This document shows positions 33,670-41,012 of a stretch of 56,502 bases of DNA, in pieces. The notes beneath the pieces were generated by a model, which was not told where the DNA came from, did not search any database, and saw nothing but the letters and a program-made list of their open reading frames with translations. Made by a program: the position numbers and the translations under genes. Source of the stretch: an uncultured Winogradskyella sp. (GTDB lineage: Bacteria; Bacteroidota; Bacteroidia; Flavobacteriales; Flavobacteriaceae); assembly GCF_937958655.1 (NCBI RefSeq), contig NZ_CALGNH010000007.1, positions 1 through 56,502 on the forward strand, given 5' to 3'. Position 1 is the first letter of the stretch, and each line of letters starts with the position of its first letter.

Positions 33670-34179
33670 ATGAAGCAAGCAGATTTTGTAAGCTTAGTAA
33701 TGCCGTTTAAGGATAAAGTATTTCGTTTAGCGAAGCGCTTATTAGTGTCTCGTGAAGAAGCTGAAGATGCTACCCAAGAAATACTATTGAAATTATGGAG
33801 AAACAAAGGTAAAATAGAAGACTATAAAAATGTAGAAGCCTTCTCAATGACCATGACAAAGAATTTTTGTTTAGACCGTTTAAAATCTAAACAAGCACAA
33901 AATCTAAAGATTGTACATAGTAATTATACGGACAATAGTTCGTCATTACAAAAGCAAGTAGAAGCTAGAGATAGTATGGGTTGGGTTTGGAGAATAATTG
34001 AAGACCTACCAGAACAACAAAAAATAATAGTGCAGCTAAGAGATATAGAACACTATAATTTTGCTGAAATCGCTAAAATATTAGATATGAACGAGACAGC
34101 AATACGAGTAAACTTATCTAGAGCACGTAAAACAATACGAGAAAAATTGACTAATACACATCGCTATGGTATTAAATGA
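33670..34179 (+). CDS. ECF-type RNA polymerase sigma factor
   Basis: 169 residues from MKQADFVSLVMPFKDKVFRL; the upstream ATG at 33580 adds an unlikely Cys/Leu-rich leader. Region 2 is LLVSREEAEDATQEILLKLW and region 4 is IEDLPEQQKIIVQLRDIEHY then NFAEIAKILDMNETAIRVNL with the DNA-recognition helix and SRARKTIREKL. No extra domains. Its last 14 bp overlap the next gene, which encodes a single-pass membrane protein in the place of an anti-sigma factor. It may direct RNA polymerase to envelope-stress promoters; its signal is unknown. Confidence 0.93.
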   Translation: MKQADFVSLVMPFKDKVFRLAKRLLVSREEAEDATQEILLKLWRNKGKIEDYKNVEAFSMTMTKNFCLDRLKSKQAQNLKIVHSNYTDNSSSLQKQVEARDSMGWVWRIIEDLPEQQKIIVQLRDIEHYNFAEIAKILDMNETAIRVNLSRARKTIREKLTNTHRYGIK

Positions 34180-34666
34180 TATAGAAAAACTTTTAGAAAA
34201 GTATAACAATGCAGAGACCTCTTTAGCAGAAGAAGCACAATTAAGGGCTTATTTTAAAGGAGAGGATGTAGCGCCACATTTAGAGCATTACAAATCCATG
34301 TTTGTCTACTTTTCGCAATCGCAACAAGAGCAGTACACCAAAGACGTTTCATTAAAAACTAAAAACACTAAAGTGTATCAATGGATTTCTGTCGCAGCCG
34401 TTACTGTTTTAATGCTTGGTTTTATAGTGCCAAAAGTTCTTGGTCCAACAGATAAAGAACTGAAACAACAGCAAGATGCACTAATAGCCTATAACCAAAC
34501 TATGGACGCTTTTAAGTTAGTTTCAATAGGAATGAACGAAGGAAAGCAACAGTTAAATTCGCTTGCTATGATGTCTAATAATTTAAATCATGGAATAGAT
34601 GAAGCAGGTCGATTAAGCGAATTTTCAGAAACAACAAATAAAATTTTTAAAACAAGAAAAAAATAA
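34166..34666 (+). CDS. Putative membrane anti-sigma factor
   Basis: 166 residues. The first about 70 are cytoplasmic and helical (MVLNDIEKLLEKYNNAETSL, AEEAQLRAYFKGEDVAPHLE), matching the beginning of Bacteroidota anti-sigma-like proteins. One membrane segment follows (WISVAAVTVLMLGFIVPKVL, about residues 73-92), then about 70 periplasmic residues. No zinc-binding HxxxCxxC motif is present. It overlaps the sigma factor gene by 14 bp, so the two are translationally coupled. Role is by context; sequence similarity is weak. Confidence 0.75.
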   Translation: MVLNDIEKLLEKYNNAETSLAEEAQLRAYFKGEDVAPHLEHYKSMFVYFSQSQQEQYTKDVSLKTKNTKVYQWISVAAVTVLMLGFIVPKVLGPTDKELKQQQDALIAYNQTMDAFKLVSIGMNEGKQQLNSLAMMSNNLNHGIDEAGRLSEFSETTNKIFKTRKK

Positions 34667-34725
34667 ACACACAAAACTTAGAAATTATGAAAAATTTATA
34701 CTCCCACAAAAGCAAAATAAACACC

Positions 34726-35301
34726 ATGAGTAAAAAAGTAATTGTAATAATTGCATTAGTTGTAGCACCAATGTTATCTGGTGCGCAAAGTATCTTTGAC
34801 AAATTTGAAGATTTAGATGACGTCGCATCTGTTGTTGTTAACCAAAAGATGTTTAGTATGATAGCCAGTATAGATATAGATATGGACGATCCTGAAGCCC
34901 AAGAATATATGGATATGGTAAAGAAAATCACAGGATTAAAAGTATTTACCACAGGCGATGAAAAGATCTCGGCAGATATGAAAGCAACAGTAGCAAAGTA
35001 CTTAAAATCTACTGATCTTGAAGAATTAATGCGTATTAAGGATGGTGACCAAACTGTAAAATTCTACGTAAAAGAAGGTAAGGATGAAAATCATGTAAAA
35101 GAACTATTAATGTTTGTAAGTGGTCTAAAAGAGATTACTAAAGAACAAAATATTGAGTTTAATGGTAAAAAGCGCGAAATAGAAACGGTATTATTATCCT
35201 TAACAGGTGATATAGACCTTAGACAAGTATCTAAAATTACAAACCAAATGGATATTCCGGGTGGTGAGCAGTTAAAGAAAGCTAGTGAAAAGAAGAACTA
35301 A
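34726..35301 (+). CDS. DUF4252 family protein, first copy
   Basis: 191 residues from MSKKVIVIIALVVAPMLSGA, a signal peptide; the ATG 13 codons upstream is less likely. The mature protein (SIFDKFEDLDDVASVVVNQK, KSTDLEELMRIKDGDQTVKF) fits DUF4252, a family of unknown function found in Bacteroidota beside ECF sigma genes. It is exported, with no lipobox. Directly downstream, 35 bp away, is a second, more divergent member with a lipobox. Nothing suggests enzyme activity. Confidence 0.85.
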   Translation: MSKKVIVIIALVVAPMLSGAQSIFDKFEDLDDVASVVVNQKMFSMIASIDIDMDDPEAQEYMDMVKKITGLKVFTTGDEKISADMKATVAKYLKSTDLEELMRIKDGDQTVKFYVKEGKDENHVKELLMFVSGLKEITKEQNIEFNGKKREIETVLLSLTGDIDLRQVSKITNQMDIPGGEQLKKASEKKN

Positions 35302-35336
35302 TTATTAAAAGATTCCTATTTCCATGGGAAATTAAT

Positions 35337-35879
35337 ATGACAAAATCAATCAAAAAACTAATAGTAATGATGGCTTTGGTTACAACTCTAATAAGTTGTA
35401 ACCAAGGACCAACATTGCAAACCTACTATGTAGATAATGAGCTTAAGTCTGGTTACGCGCAGATAGATGCACCAACAAGCTTGATTAATATAGAGCATGT
35501 TGAAATGACCGAGCAGCAACGAAATGCCTATAAGTCTGTAGATAAACTTAATATTTTAACCTACATGCCAAAGGATTCTTCTACTGGTACTATAAAGCAG
35601 GAAATTGAAAAAGTCACTGCTATTTTAAAGAATCCTAAATATGAAGAGCTCGTAAGAGGAAGTACAGGTGAGGGTAAATATTTAGTTAAATATATAGGTG
35701 ATATTGATAATGTTGATGAAGTTATCATCTTTGGTAGTGACGTAAATAGAGGATTTATTATTGCTAGATTATTAGGTGATGATATGAATGCTGGTAAAAT
35801 ATATGCCTTAAGAACGGTTTTGGATAAAGCAAAATTTGACGATACAGATCTTAAAGGCCTTTCCGATTTTTTTAAATAA
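35337..35879 (+). CDS. DUF4252 family lipoprotein, second copy
   Basis: 180 residues. Signal MTKSIKKLIVMMALVTTLISC ends in a lipobox with Cys at residue 21. The rest (EEVRG-like segment ELVRGSTGEGKYLVKYIGDI, DEVIIFGSDVNRGFIIARLL) matches the same domain as the preceding protein, though identity is low, so the pair is an old duplication. It is the last gene of the sigma operon and is followed by a possible terminator. Function unknown; it may be a target or sensor of the sigma/anti-sigma pair. Confidence 0.85.
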   Translation: MTKSIKKLIVMMALVTTLISCNQGPTLQTYYVDNELKSGYAQIDAPTSLINIEHVEMTEQQRNAYKSVDKLNILTYMPKDSSTGTIKQEIEKVTAILKNPKYEELVRGSTGEGKYLVKYIGDIDNVDEVIIFGSDVNRGFIIARLLGDDMNAGKIYALRTVLDKAKFDDTDLKGLSDFFK

Positions 35880-35906
35880 ACTGACAATTATTTAAAATGT
35901 TAATGA

Positions 35907-35952
35907 GAATCCGTTTTGGAGCTATGCTTCAGGACGGTTTTTTTTTTTTCTT
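35907..35952 (+). terminator. Probable terminator after the sigma-factor operon
   Basis: CCGT and ACGG flank an inner GGAGC/GCTTC stem with loop TAT, followed by a run of 12 T. The stem is interrupted, so this is moderate. It overlaps the 3' end of the small membrane-protein gene on minus. Confidence 0.6.
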
Positions 35953-36132
35953 CTCATTAGATTGGATATAAATGAGGGCGTAAATAAATAAAATACCATA
36001 AGCCAAAAATAAAAGACTCTTAACTATAAAATAATCTAAGACATCTAACACACCTGCTGCAAAAAATGTGATAACAATAATAAAAGTTAGACTTAAGGCA
36101 ATTGTGTTTTTATTTATTGGAAACAGTCTCAT
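35929..36132 (-). CDS. Small two-helix membrane protein coupled to purB
   Basis: 67 residues, two hydrophobic helices (LSLTFIIVITFFAAGVLDVL and SLLFLAYGILFIYALIYI) and a basic tail (NEKKKKKPS). The start codon overlaps the purB stop by 4 bp (ATGA), a classic coupling signal. No known domain. Its lysine run is encoded by the T tract that also serves as part of the terminator of the opposing operon. Confidence 0.7.
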   Translation of the reverse strand: MRLFPINKNTIALSLTFIIVITFFAAGVLDVLDYFIVKSLLFLAYGILFIYALIYIQSNEKKKKKPS

Positions 36133-37472
36133 ATACCAGTATAATTGCTAGGCGAAATTAATTTTAATTCAGATTTAATAGTATCTGCAACGTCTAATGT
36201 ATCAATAAAATTTGAAATAGAATCTTTGGTTATAGCTTCATTAGTTCTGGTTAAACCTTTTAAGGCTTCATAAGGGTTCGGATAACCTTCGCGTCTTAAA
36301 ATAGTCTGTATGGCCTCTGCAACAACGGCCCAGTTTTGTTCTAAGTCTTTTTCAAATTTATTGGCATTAAGTAGTAATTTACCTAAACCTTTTAAGGTAG
36401 ACTTAAAGGCAATAAGGGTATGACCAAATGGTACACCAACATTTCTAAGTACAGTACTATCGGTAAGATCGCGTTGTAATCTAGAGATTGGTAGTTTAGC
36501 AGAAAGGTGCTCAAAAATAGCATTGGCAATTCCGAGATTACCCTCACTGTTTTCAAAATCAATCGGGTTTACTTTGTGAGGCATCGCAGAGCTACCCACT
36601 TCCCCTTTTTTAATTTTTTGTTTAAAGTAATCCATAGACACATAGGTCCATATATCCCGATCCAAATCTATAATGATGGTATTAATTCGTTTTAAGGCAT
36701 CAAATAAAGCGGCCATGTGGTCGTAGTGCTCAATTTGTGTTGTAGGGAACGAATGCTGCAAGCCTAATTTTTCTTGTACAAATTGTGTTCCAAAAGCCTT
36801 CCAATCAATATTAGGGTAAGCCACTTGGTGTGCATTAAAGTTACCTGTTGCACCACCAAATTTAGCAGCACTTGGTACATCGTTTAATAAATTAAACTGC
36901 GCTTTAAGACGCACTGCAAAGACGTCAATCTCTTTGCCTAAACGTGTTGGTGACGCTGGCTGTCCGTGTGTTCTTGCTAACATTGGGATGTCTGCCCATT
37001 CTTTGGCAAGCGCTTCTATTTTTTCAAGTAAAGTAAAATATTCGGGTACGTAAACATTGTTCATAGCGTCCTTTATACATAAAGGAATTGCGGTATTATT
37101 AATGTCTTGTGAGGTTAATCCAAAATGTATAAATTCTTTGTGGTCAGATAAACCTAATGCATCAAACTTTTCTTTAATAAAATATTCTACAGCCTTAACA
37201 TCATGATTTGTAACTTTTTCAATCTCCTTAATGGAAGCAGCATCAAGTGAAGTAAAATTTTTATAAATCGCTCTTAAATCTTCAAATACAGAATGAGGCA
37301 CAGCTTCTAATTGTGGTAGCGGTAATTCGCAAAGTGCAATAAAGTATTCTATTTCTACTAAAACTCTATATTTTATCAATGCTTCTTCAGAAAAATAATT
37401 ACCTAAAGCGTCTACTTTAGATCTATATCTACCATCAATTGGTGAAATTGCGTTAAGCTGTGAGAGTGCCAT
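36129..37472 (-). CDS. purB: Adenylosuccinate lyase
   Basis: 447 residues. It cleaves SAICAR and adenylosuccinate in purine synthesis, releasing fumarate. The fumarase/ASL signature loop GSSAMPHKVNPIDFENSEGN holds the catalytic Ser. TSQDINNTAIPLCIKDAM and ARTHGQPASPTRLGKEIDVF are the other two conserved regions. The start MALSQLNAISPIDGRYRSKV is canonical for the long form of the enzyme. The 4-bp overlap with the small membrane-protein gene suggests cotranscription. A 7-bp tandem repeat array lies upstream of its start. Confidence 0.98.
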   Translation of the reverse strand: MALSQLNAISPIDGRYRSKVDALGNYFSEEALIKYRVLVEIEYFIALCELPLPQLEAVPHSVFEDLRAIYKNFTSLDAASIKEIEKVTNHDVKAVEYFIKEKFDALGLSDHKEFIHFGLTSQDINNTAIPLCIKDAMNNVYVPEYFTLLEKIEALAKEWADIPMLARTHGQPASPTRLGKEIDVFAVRLKAQFNLLNDVPSAAKFGGATGNFNAHQVAYPNIDWKAFGTQFVQEKLGLQHSFPTTQIEHYDHMAALFDALKRINTIIIDLDRDIWTYVSMDYFKQKIKKGEVGSSAMPHKVNPIDFENSEGNLGIANAIFEHLSAKLPISRLQRDLTDSTVLRNVGVPFGHTLIAFKSTLKGLGKLLLNANKFEKDLEQNWAVVAEAIQTILRREGYPNPYEALKGLTRTNEAITKDSISNFIDTLDVADTIKSELKLISPSNYTGI

Positions 37473-37559
37473 GTACTTTACAAATTTTAAGGCTGCAAAG
37501 ATAGCAAAGTATGTTGGATGAGGAAACGTAGTTGATGAAAAGTGTTAATTGAGAGATCT

Positions 37560-37704
37560 TAGACATTAGACATTAGACATTAGACAGTAGACAGTAGACA
37601 GTAGATAGTAGATAGTAGATATTAGATAGTAGATATTAGATAGTAGATAGTAGGTAGTAGGTACTAGGTATTAGATGGTTGATAGTTATCAGTAGTTATT
37701 AGAT
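37560..37704. repeat. Tandem array of a 7-bp unit (TAGACAT family)
   Basis: About 20 units of 7 bp. The unit drifts in order from TAGACAT (three copies) to TAGACAG (three), then TAGATAG and TAGATAT mixed, then TAGGTAG, TAGGTAC and TAGGTAT, then decayed forms. The array runs into the stop codon of the HEAT-like gene at 37699-37701. Confidence 0.92.
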
Positions 37705-38277
37705 TTTGGGATTTATTTTTTTTAAAATATGCCGAGCCCTAGCCTTAAAACCTGAACTTTGCATCTGAAAATCGCGCTCCAAAATAATAGCCAATTCTGG
37801 GTGTATCCAATCGTATTCTGTGCCTAGTAAATATAGGGAGGTCATGGAGTAGGCCTTGGGTGCAATCTTTTCGTCATTAATCATCCAATCAAAACAGGCT
37901 TCAATTATTTTTTCTTTATGCGTTTCTGATAGATGAGATTTTATAAGATTAGAAGTTTTAGAATAATAGGCTTTAATTAAGTGTTCGCAAATTTTAGCCA
38001 TTGGGCGCACGGCAGAATCTAAATGTACCCTTGACAACTCTTGTGTAAACGTATCTAAATAAGGAATAATAGCTTCTAATTTTTCGCCACACATAAACTC
38101 AAAAACCCAAGCCGCTCGGCACGAAATTTTGTCATTAACTTCAAAAAGAATTTCAAGAAGTGGCTTTACTAATTTAGGATTATCAATAACTAAATTAGCA
38201 TAATACAAACGCTTTTCGCGCGAATGATTTACGTAATTTAATTCTTTGTAAAGTTGATCTTTTGTCAAAAAAAACAA
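37699..38277 (-). CDS. HEAT-like helical repeat protein of unknown function
   Basis: 192 residues, all helical, with antiparallel helix pairs (YYANLVIDNPKLVKPLLEIL, ISCRAAWVFEFMCGEKLEAI, HLDSAVRPMAKICEHLIKAY), similar to HEAT/ARM-type folds. No signal peptide or catalytic motif. Related proteins in Flavobacteriaceae lie next to purB and are sometimes labelled as adenylosuccinate lyase by association, which the sequence does not support. Its stop codon is reached by the 7-bp array behind it. The partner it binds is not known. Confidence 0.75.
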   Translation of the reverse strand: MFFLTKDQLYKELNYVNHSREKRLYYANLVIDNPKLVKPLLEILFEVNDKISCRAAWVFEFMCGEKLEAIIPYLDTFTQELSRVHLDSAVRPMAKICEHLIKAYYSKTSNLIKSHLSETHKEKIIEACFDWMINDEKIAPKAYSMTSLYLLGTEYDWIHPELAIILERDFQMQSSGFKARARHILKKINPKI

Positions 38278-38441
38278 GTTTTGAAAATGGCTAATACTAA
38301 AACGAAAATAGCAAAAAAATGATAGCCTTAATTTAAGGCTTATAATTTCAACTTTTATTTTATTTAGAATTTTTCTAAATAATTTTTATTTACCATCTTT
38401 CGTGCGTAATTTTGTGTTAAAATCAAATTAAGCTAAATCTC

Positions 38442-38849
38442 TTGCGTTTAAACAACGTTATTTTAATAGCCTTACTTTTAATGACAGTCGGTACAGTGTT
38501 AGAATTGTACTTACTTAGTCATTATGAAAGTTTTTTGCAGCTTATTCCAATACTTTGTATTGGTTTAGTGCTACTTACGGTAATTATTTTAGCGTTTCGT
38601 AAAACGATAATAATTAAAAATGTGTTTAAATTATTACTGGTTCTTACAGTTTTAAGCGGTATTTACGGAACGATTCTGCATCTACAATCTAATTATGAAT
38701 TTGAAATAGAGATGACACCAACCGCAGACCGTTGGCATTTGTTTTTAGAAAGTTTTGCTGGTGCATTACCAGCATTAGCACCTTTAAGCATGATTGTTTT
38801 AGCATTAATTGGATATTCATATTTAAAACTTATAAATCTAAAAGAATGA
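38442..38849 (+). CDS. Four-helix membrane protein coupled to HhH lipoprotein
   Basis: 135 residues with four hydrophobic segments (about residues 6-25, 33-52, 60-80 and 105-130). The start must be TTG at 38442 (TTGCGTTTAAACAACG), since no in-frame ATG lies before the first helix. A TAATTTTG -7 box is at 38407-38414. Its TGA overlaps the ATG of the next gene by 4 bp. No known family recognised. It may anchor or regulate the HhH lipoprotein. Confidence 0.75.
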   Translation: MRLNNVILIALLLMTVGTVLELYLLSHYESFLQLIPILCIGLVLLTVIILAFRKTIIIKNVFKLLLVLTVLSGIYGTILHLQSNYEFEIEMTPTADRWHLFLESFAGALPALAPLSMIVLALIGYSYLKLINLKE

Positions 38850-39535
38850 AAAATGTTACAAAATTAGTCCTCGTATTTGTTTTAGCTGGTATAAGCTTTA
38901 CAGGTTGTAAAAACACAGAAGCGGATAAAAAAGAAACAACAGAAACGACAGATACAACAACAGAAGCCAAATCTGAAATAGCTGATAAAACTTCTGTGGT
39001 TTTAAATGCTAATTTAGCTACAGAAGCAGAACTTAATACACTTGGGCTTTCAGCAGAAACAGTAGCTCAAATATTAGAGCAAAGACCGTTTGTTAACATG
39101 GAAGATTTAGATGCTTTAATTACTAATGTAGATAAAGAAGCGCTTTATAAAAACGTATTTGTACCGTTTAATTTAAACACTACTGAAGAAGCAAACTTTA
39201 AAATGATACCAGGTGTAGGTGAAAAAATGGCGCATGAGTTTGAAGAGTACAGACCATACACCAGTGTAAAGCAATTTAAAAGAGAAATTGGTAAATATGT
39301 AGATGACGCCGAAGTAGAACGTTATTTAAACTACATATTTGTACCTGTAGAATTAAACACAGCGTCAGAAGAAGATATTAAAGCCTTACCAGGTGTTGGT
39401 AATAAAATGGCACATGAGTTTGAAGAATATAAACCATACAGTAGTCTCGCTCAATTTAGAAAAGAGATTGGTAAATACGTTGATGATAAAGAATTAAAAC
39501 GTTTAGAGCGTTTTGTATATTTAAGTGAAAAGTAA
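38846..39535 (+). CDS. Lipoprotein with tandem helix-hairpin-helix repeats (ComEA-like)
   Basis: 229 residues. Signal peptide with lipobox GISFTGC (Cys near residue 20), then a Thr/Glu-rich linker of about 30 residues. Three helix-hairpin-helix units follow: a degenerate one (NANLATEAELNTLGLSAETV) and two close repeats, IPGVGEKMAHEFEEYRPYTS and LPGVGNKMAHEFEEYKPYSS, each followed by an REIGKYVDD segment. HhH motifs bind DNA without sequence preference; in ComEA they catch DNA during uptake. A lipid-anchored form in the envelope is unusual. It is coupled to the four-helix protein upstream. Confidence 0.85.
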   Translation: MKNVTKLVLVFVLAGISFTGCKNTEADKKETTETTDTTTEAKSEIADKTSVVLNANLATEAELNTLGLSAETVAQILEQRPFVNMEDLDALITNVDKEALYKNVFVPFNLNTTEEANFKMIPGVGEKMAHEFEEYRPYTSVKQFKREIGKYVDDAEVERYLNYIFVPVELNTASEEDIKALPGVGNKMAHEFEEYKPYSSLAQFRKEIGKYVDDKELKRLERFVYLSEK

Positions 39536-39545
39536 TAAACATTAT

Positions 39546-39571
39546 AATGGTTAATACTTCTTACCATTTTA
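39546..39571 (+). terminator. Weak terminator-like hairpin after the HhH gene
   Basis: AATGGT pairs with ACCATT across a 14-nt loop and is followed by a short T run. Only six pairs, so this is tentative. Confidence 0.3.
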
Positions 39572-39586
39572 GTCCTTGTAATTTTC

Positions 39587-39625
39587 AATTAAGAGGTTGT
39601 TATGTCTCATAACAACCTCTTAATT
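39587..39625 (+). promoter_or_regulatory. Perfect 18-bp hairpin enclosing the glycosyltransferase start codon
   Basis: The left arm AATTAAGAGGTTGTTATG (39587-39604) is the exact reverse complement of the right arm CATAACAACCTCTTAATT (39608-39625) with a 3-nt loop TCT. The ATG of the downstream gene is bases 39602-39604, the last three of the left arm, so start codon and upstream region are both paired in the RNA. Confidence 0.85.
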
Positions 39626-40891
39626 ATTGGTACGGTATGGCCAGAGCCTAAGAGTTCTGCCGCAGGTATTAGGATGTTACAGCTTATTGAGCAGTTTCAA
39701 AAACAAGAGTATAATATTGTGTTTGCGAGTGCTTCAAAAACTTCAGATAATACTTTTGATCTCTCTCAATTAAGCGTTACAACGCAACCTATTCTTTTAA
39801 ATGATAGTTCCTTTGATGCGTTTATTACCCAATTAAAACCAGCTATTGTTCTTTTTGATCGGTTTATGATAGAAGAACAGTATGGTTGGCGTGTTGCAGA
39901 ACATTGCCCAGACGCACTAAGAATTTTAGATACCGAAGATTTTCATGGTTTACGAAAGGCTAGGGAACTGGCTTTAAAAGAGAGCGTTGAGGTTTCAACA
40001 GAACATTTACAAAATGACACTACAAAACGTGAAATTGCCAGTATCTACCGTTGCGATTTAAGTTTAATCATTTCTGAAGTTGAGATTGAAATTCTAACTA
40101 ATAAGTTTAAAATTGATAAAGCGCTATTATATTATCTCCCCTTTTTGCTCGAACCGATTTCTGAAAACATAAACGATCAATTGCCATCTTTTGAAGAGCG
40201 ACAGCATTTTATTACCATTGGTAATTTTTTACATCCGCCAAATTACGATGCGGTCTTATATTTAAAGCAATCGATTTGGCCATTGATACGACAGCAATTA
40301 CCCAAAGCAGAATTGCATATCTATGGTGCTTACGAGTCTCAAAAGGTAACTCAATTACATAATGAAAAAGAGGGCTTTTTCATTAAGGGTTTTGCAGAAG
40401 ATGTTAATGCTATTATGCAAAATGCCAAAGTATGTTTAGCACCTTTGCGTTTTGGTGCAGGACTAAAAGGTAAACTAATAGATGCTATGCAAAATGGGAC
40501 ACCATGCGTTATGTCTTCTATAGCCGCTGAAGGCATGTTTGATTCGGAACTATCTGATAACTATAATTCAGGATGTAATACTGAGCCTGTCGAAGTATCT
40601 CAACAAGTAAACGGTTTTATAAATGAAAATCCTGAAATCTTTGCTAAAAAAGCAGTGAAACTTTATAACAATTCTGAAATTTGGAAAGACACACAAAAAC
40701 ATGGATTTGTAGTTATTACCAAACGTTTTCAAAAATCTAATTTTGAAACTGAGTTTAGCAATTGCATTACAGAATTAATTAACAACCTTAAAGTACATCG
40801 CCAAAATAATTTTATTGGCAATTTATTGCAGCATCATACACTACAGAGTGCCAAGTATCTAAGTAAGTGGATAGAGGCGAAGAATATATAG
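39602..40891 (+). CDS. Glycosyltransferase, GT-B fold (family 4-like)
   Basis: 429 residues starting MSHNNLLIIGTVWPEPKSSA. The N-terminal Rossmann domain and the C-terminal domain with PLRFGAGLKGKLIDAMQNGT (sugar-nucleotide-binding turn) are visible; the EX7E-like end is partly masked. It probably adds a sugar to an envelope glycan. A dispersed repeat at 40566-40601 adds residues GCNTEPVEVSQQ just before VNGFINENPEIFAKKAV, still in frame. The start codon lies at the tip of an 18-bp hairpin. No glycan cluster surrounds it. Confidence 0.9.
   Translation: MSHNNLLIIGTVWPEPKSSAAGIRMLQLIEQFQKQEYNIVFASASKTSDNTFDLSQLSVTTQPILLNDSSFDAFITQLKPAIVLFDRFMIEEQYGWRVAEHCPDALRILDTEDFHGLRKARELALKESVEVSTEHLQNDTTKREIASIYRCDLSLIISEVEIEILTNKFKIDKALLYYLPFLLEPISENINDQLPSFEERQHFITIGNFLHPPNYDAVLYLKQSIWPLIRQQLPKAELHIYGAYESQKVTQLHNEKEGFFIKGFAEDVNAIMQNAKVCLAPLRFGAGLKGKLIDAMQNGTPCVMSSIAAEGMFDSELSDNYNSGCNTEPVEVSQQVNGFINENPEIFAKKAVKLYNNSEIWKDTQKHGFVVITKRFQKSNFETEFSNCITELINNLKVHRQNNFIGNLLQHHTLQSAKYLSKWIEAKNI
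40566..40601 (+). repeat. Dispersed repeat inside the glycosyltransferase gene
   Basis: TTCAGGATGTAATACTGAGC followed by CTGTCGAAGTATCTC combines the TTCAGGAT arm and the TGAGCxxxTCGAAGT core seen in intergenic copies. It is translated in frame as SGCNTEPVEVSQ. Confidence 0.75.
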
Positions 40892-41012
40892 ATATGTGGC
40901 ATTATAAAGCATCATAAATACAGCTTTTACAGTTAAGAATATTTTGTGCTAACTAAAGCCTTTGAAATTCAAAAAAAGCTTAGTTTTTTACTAAACCCTA
41001 AAAGCAATTTTA

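Noticed and set aside
37560..37704. CRISPR array
   Set aside because: The unit is 7 bp with no spacers and no cas genes; it is a microsatellite-like array.
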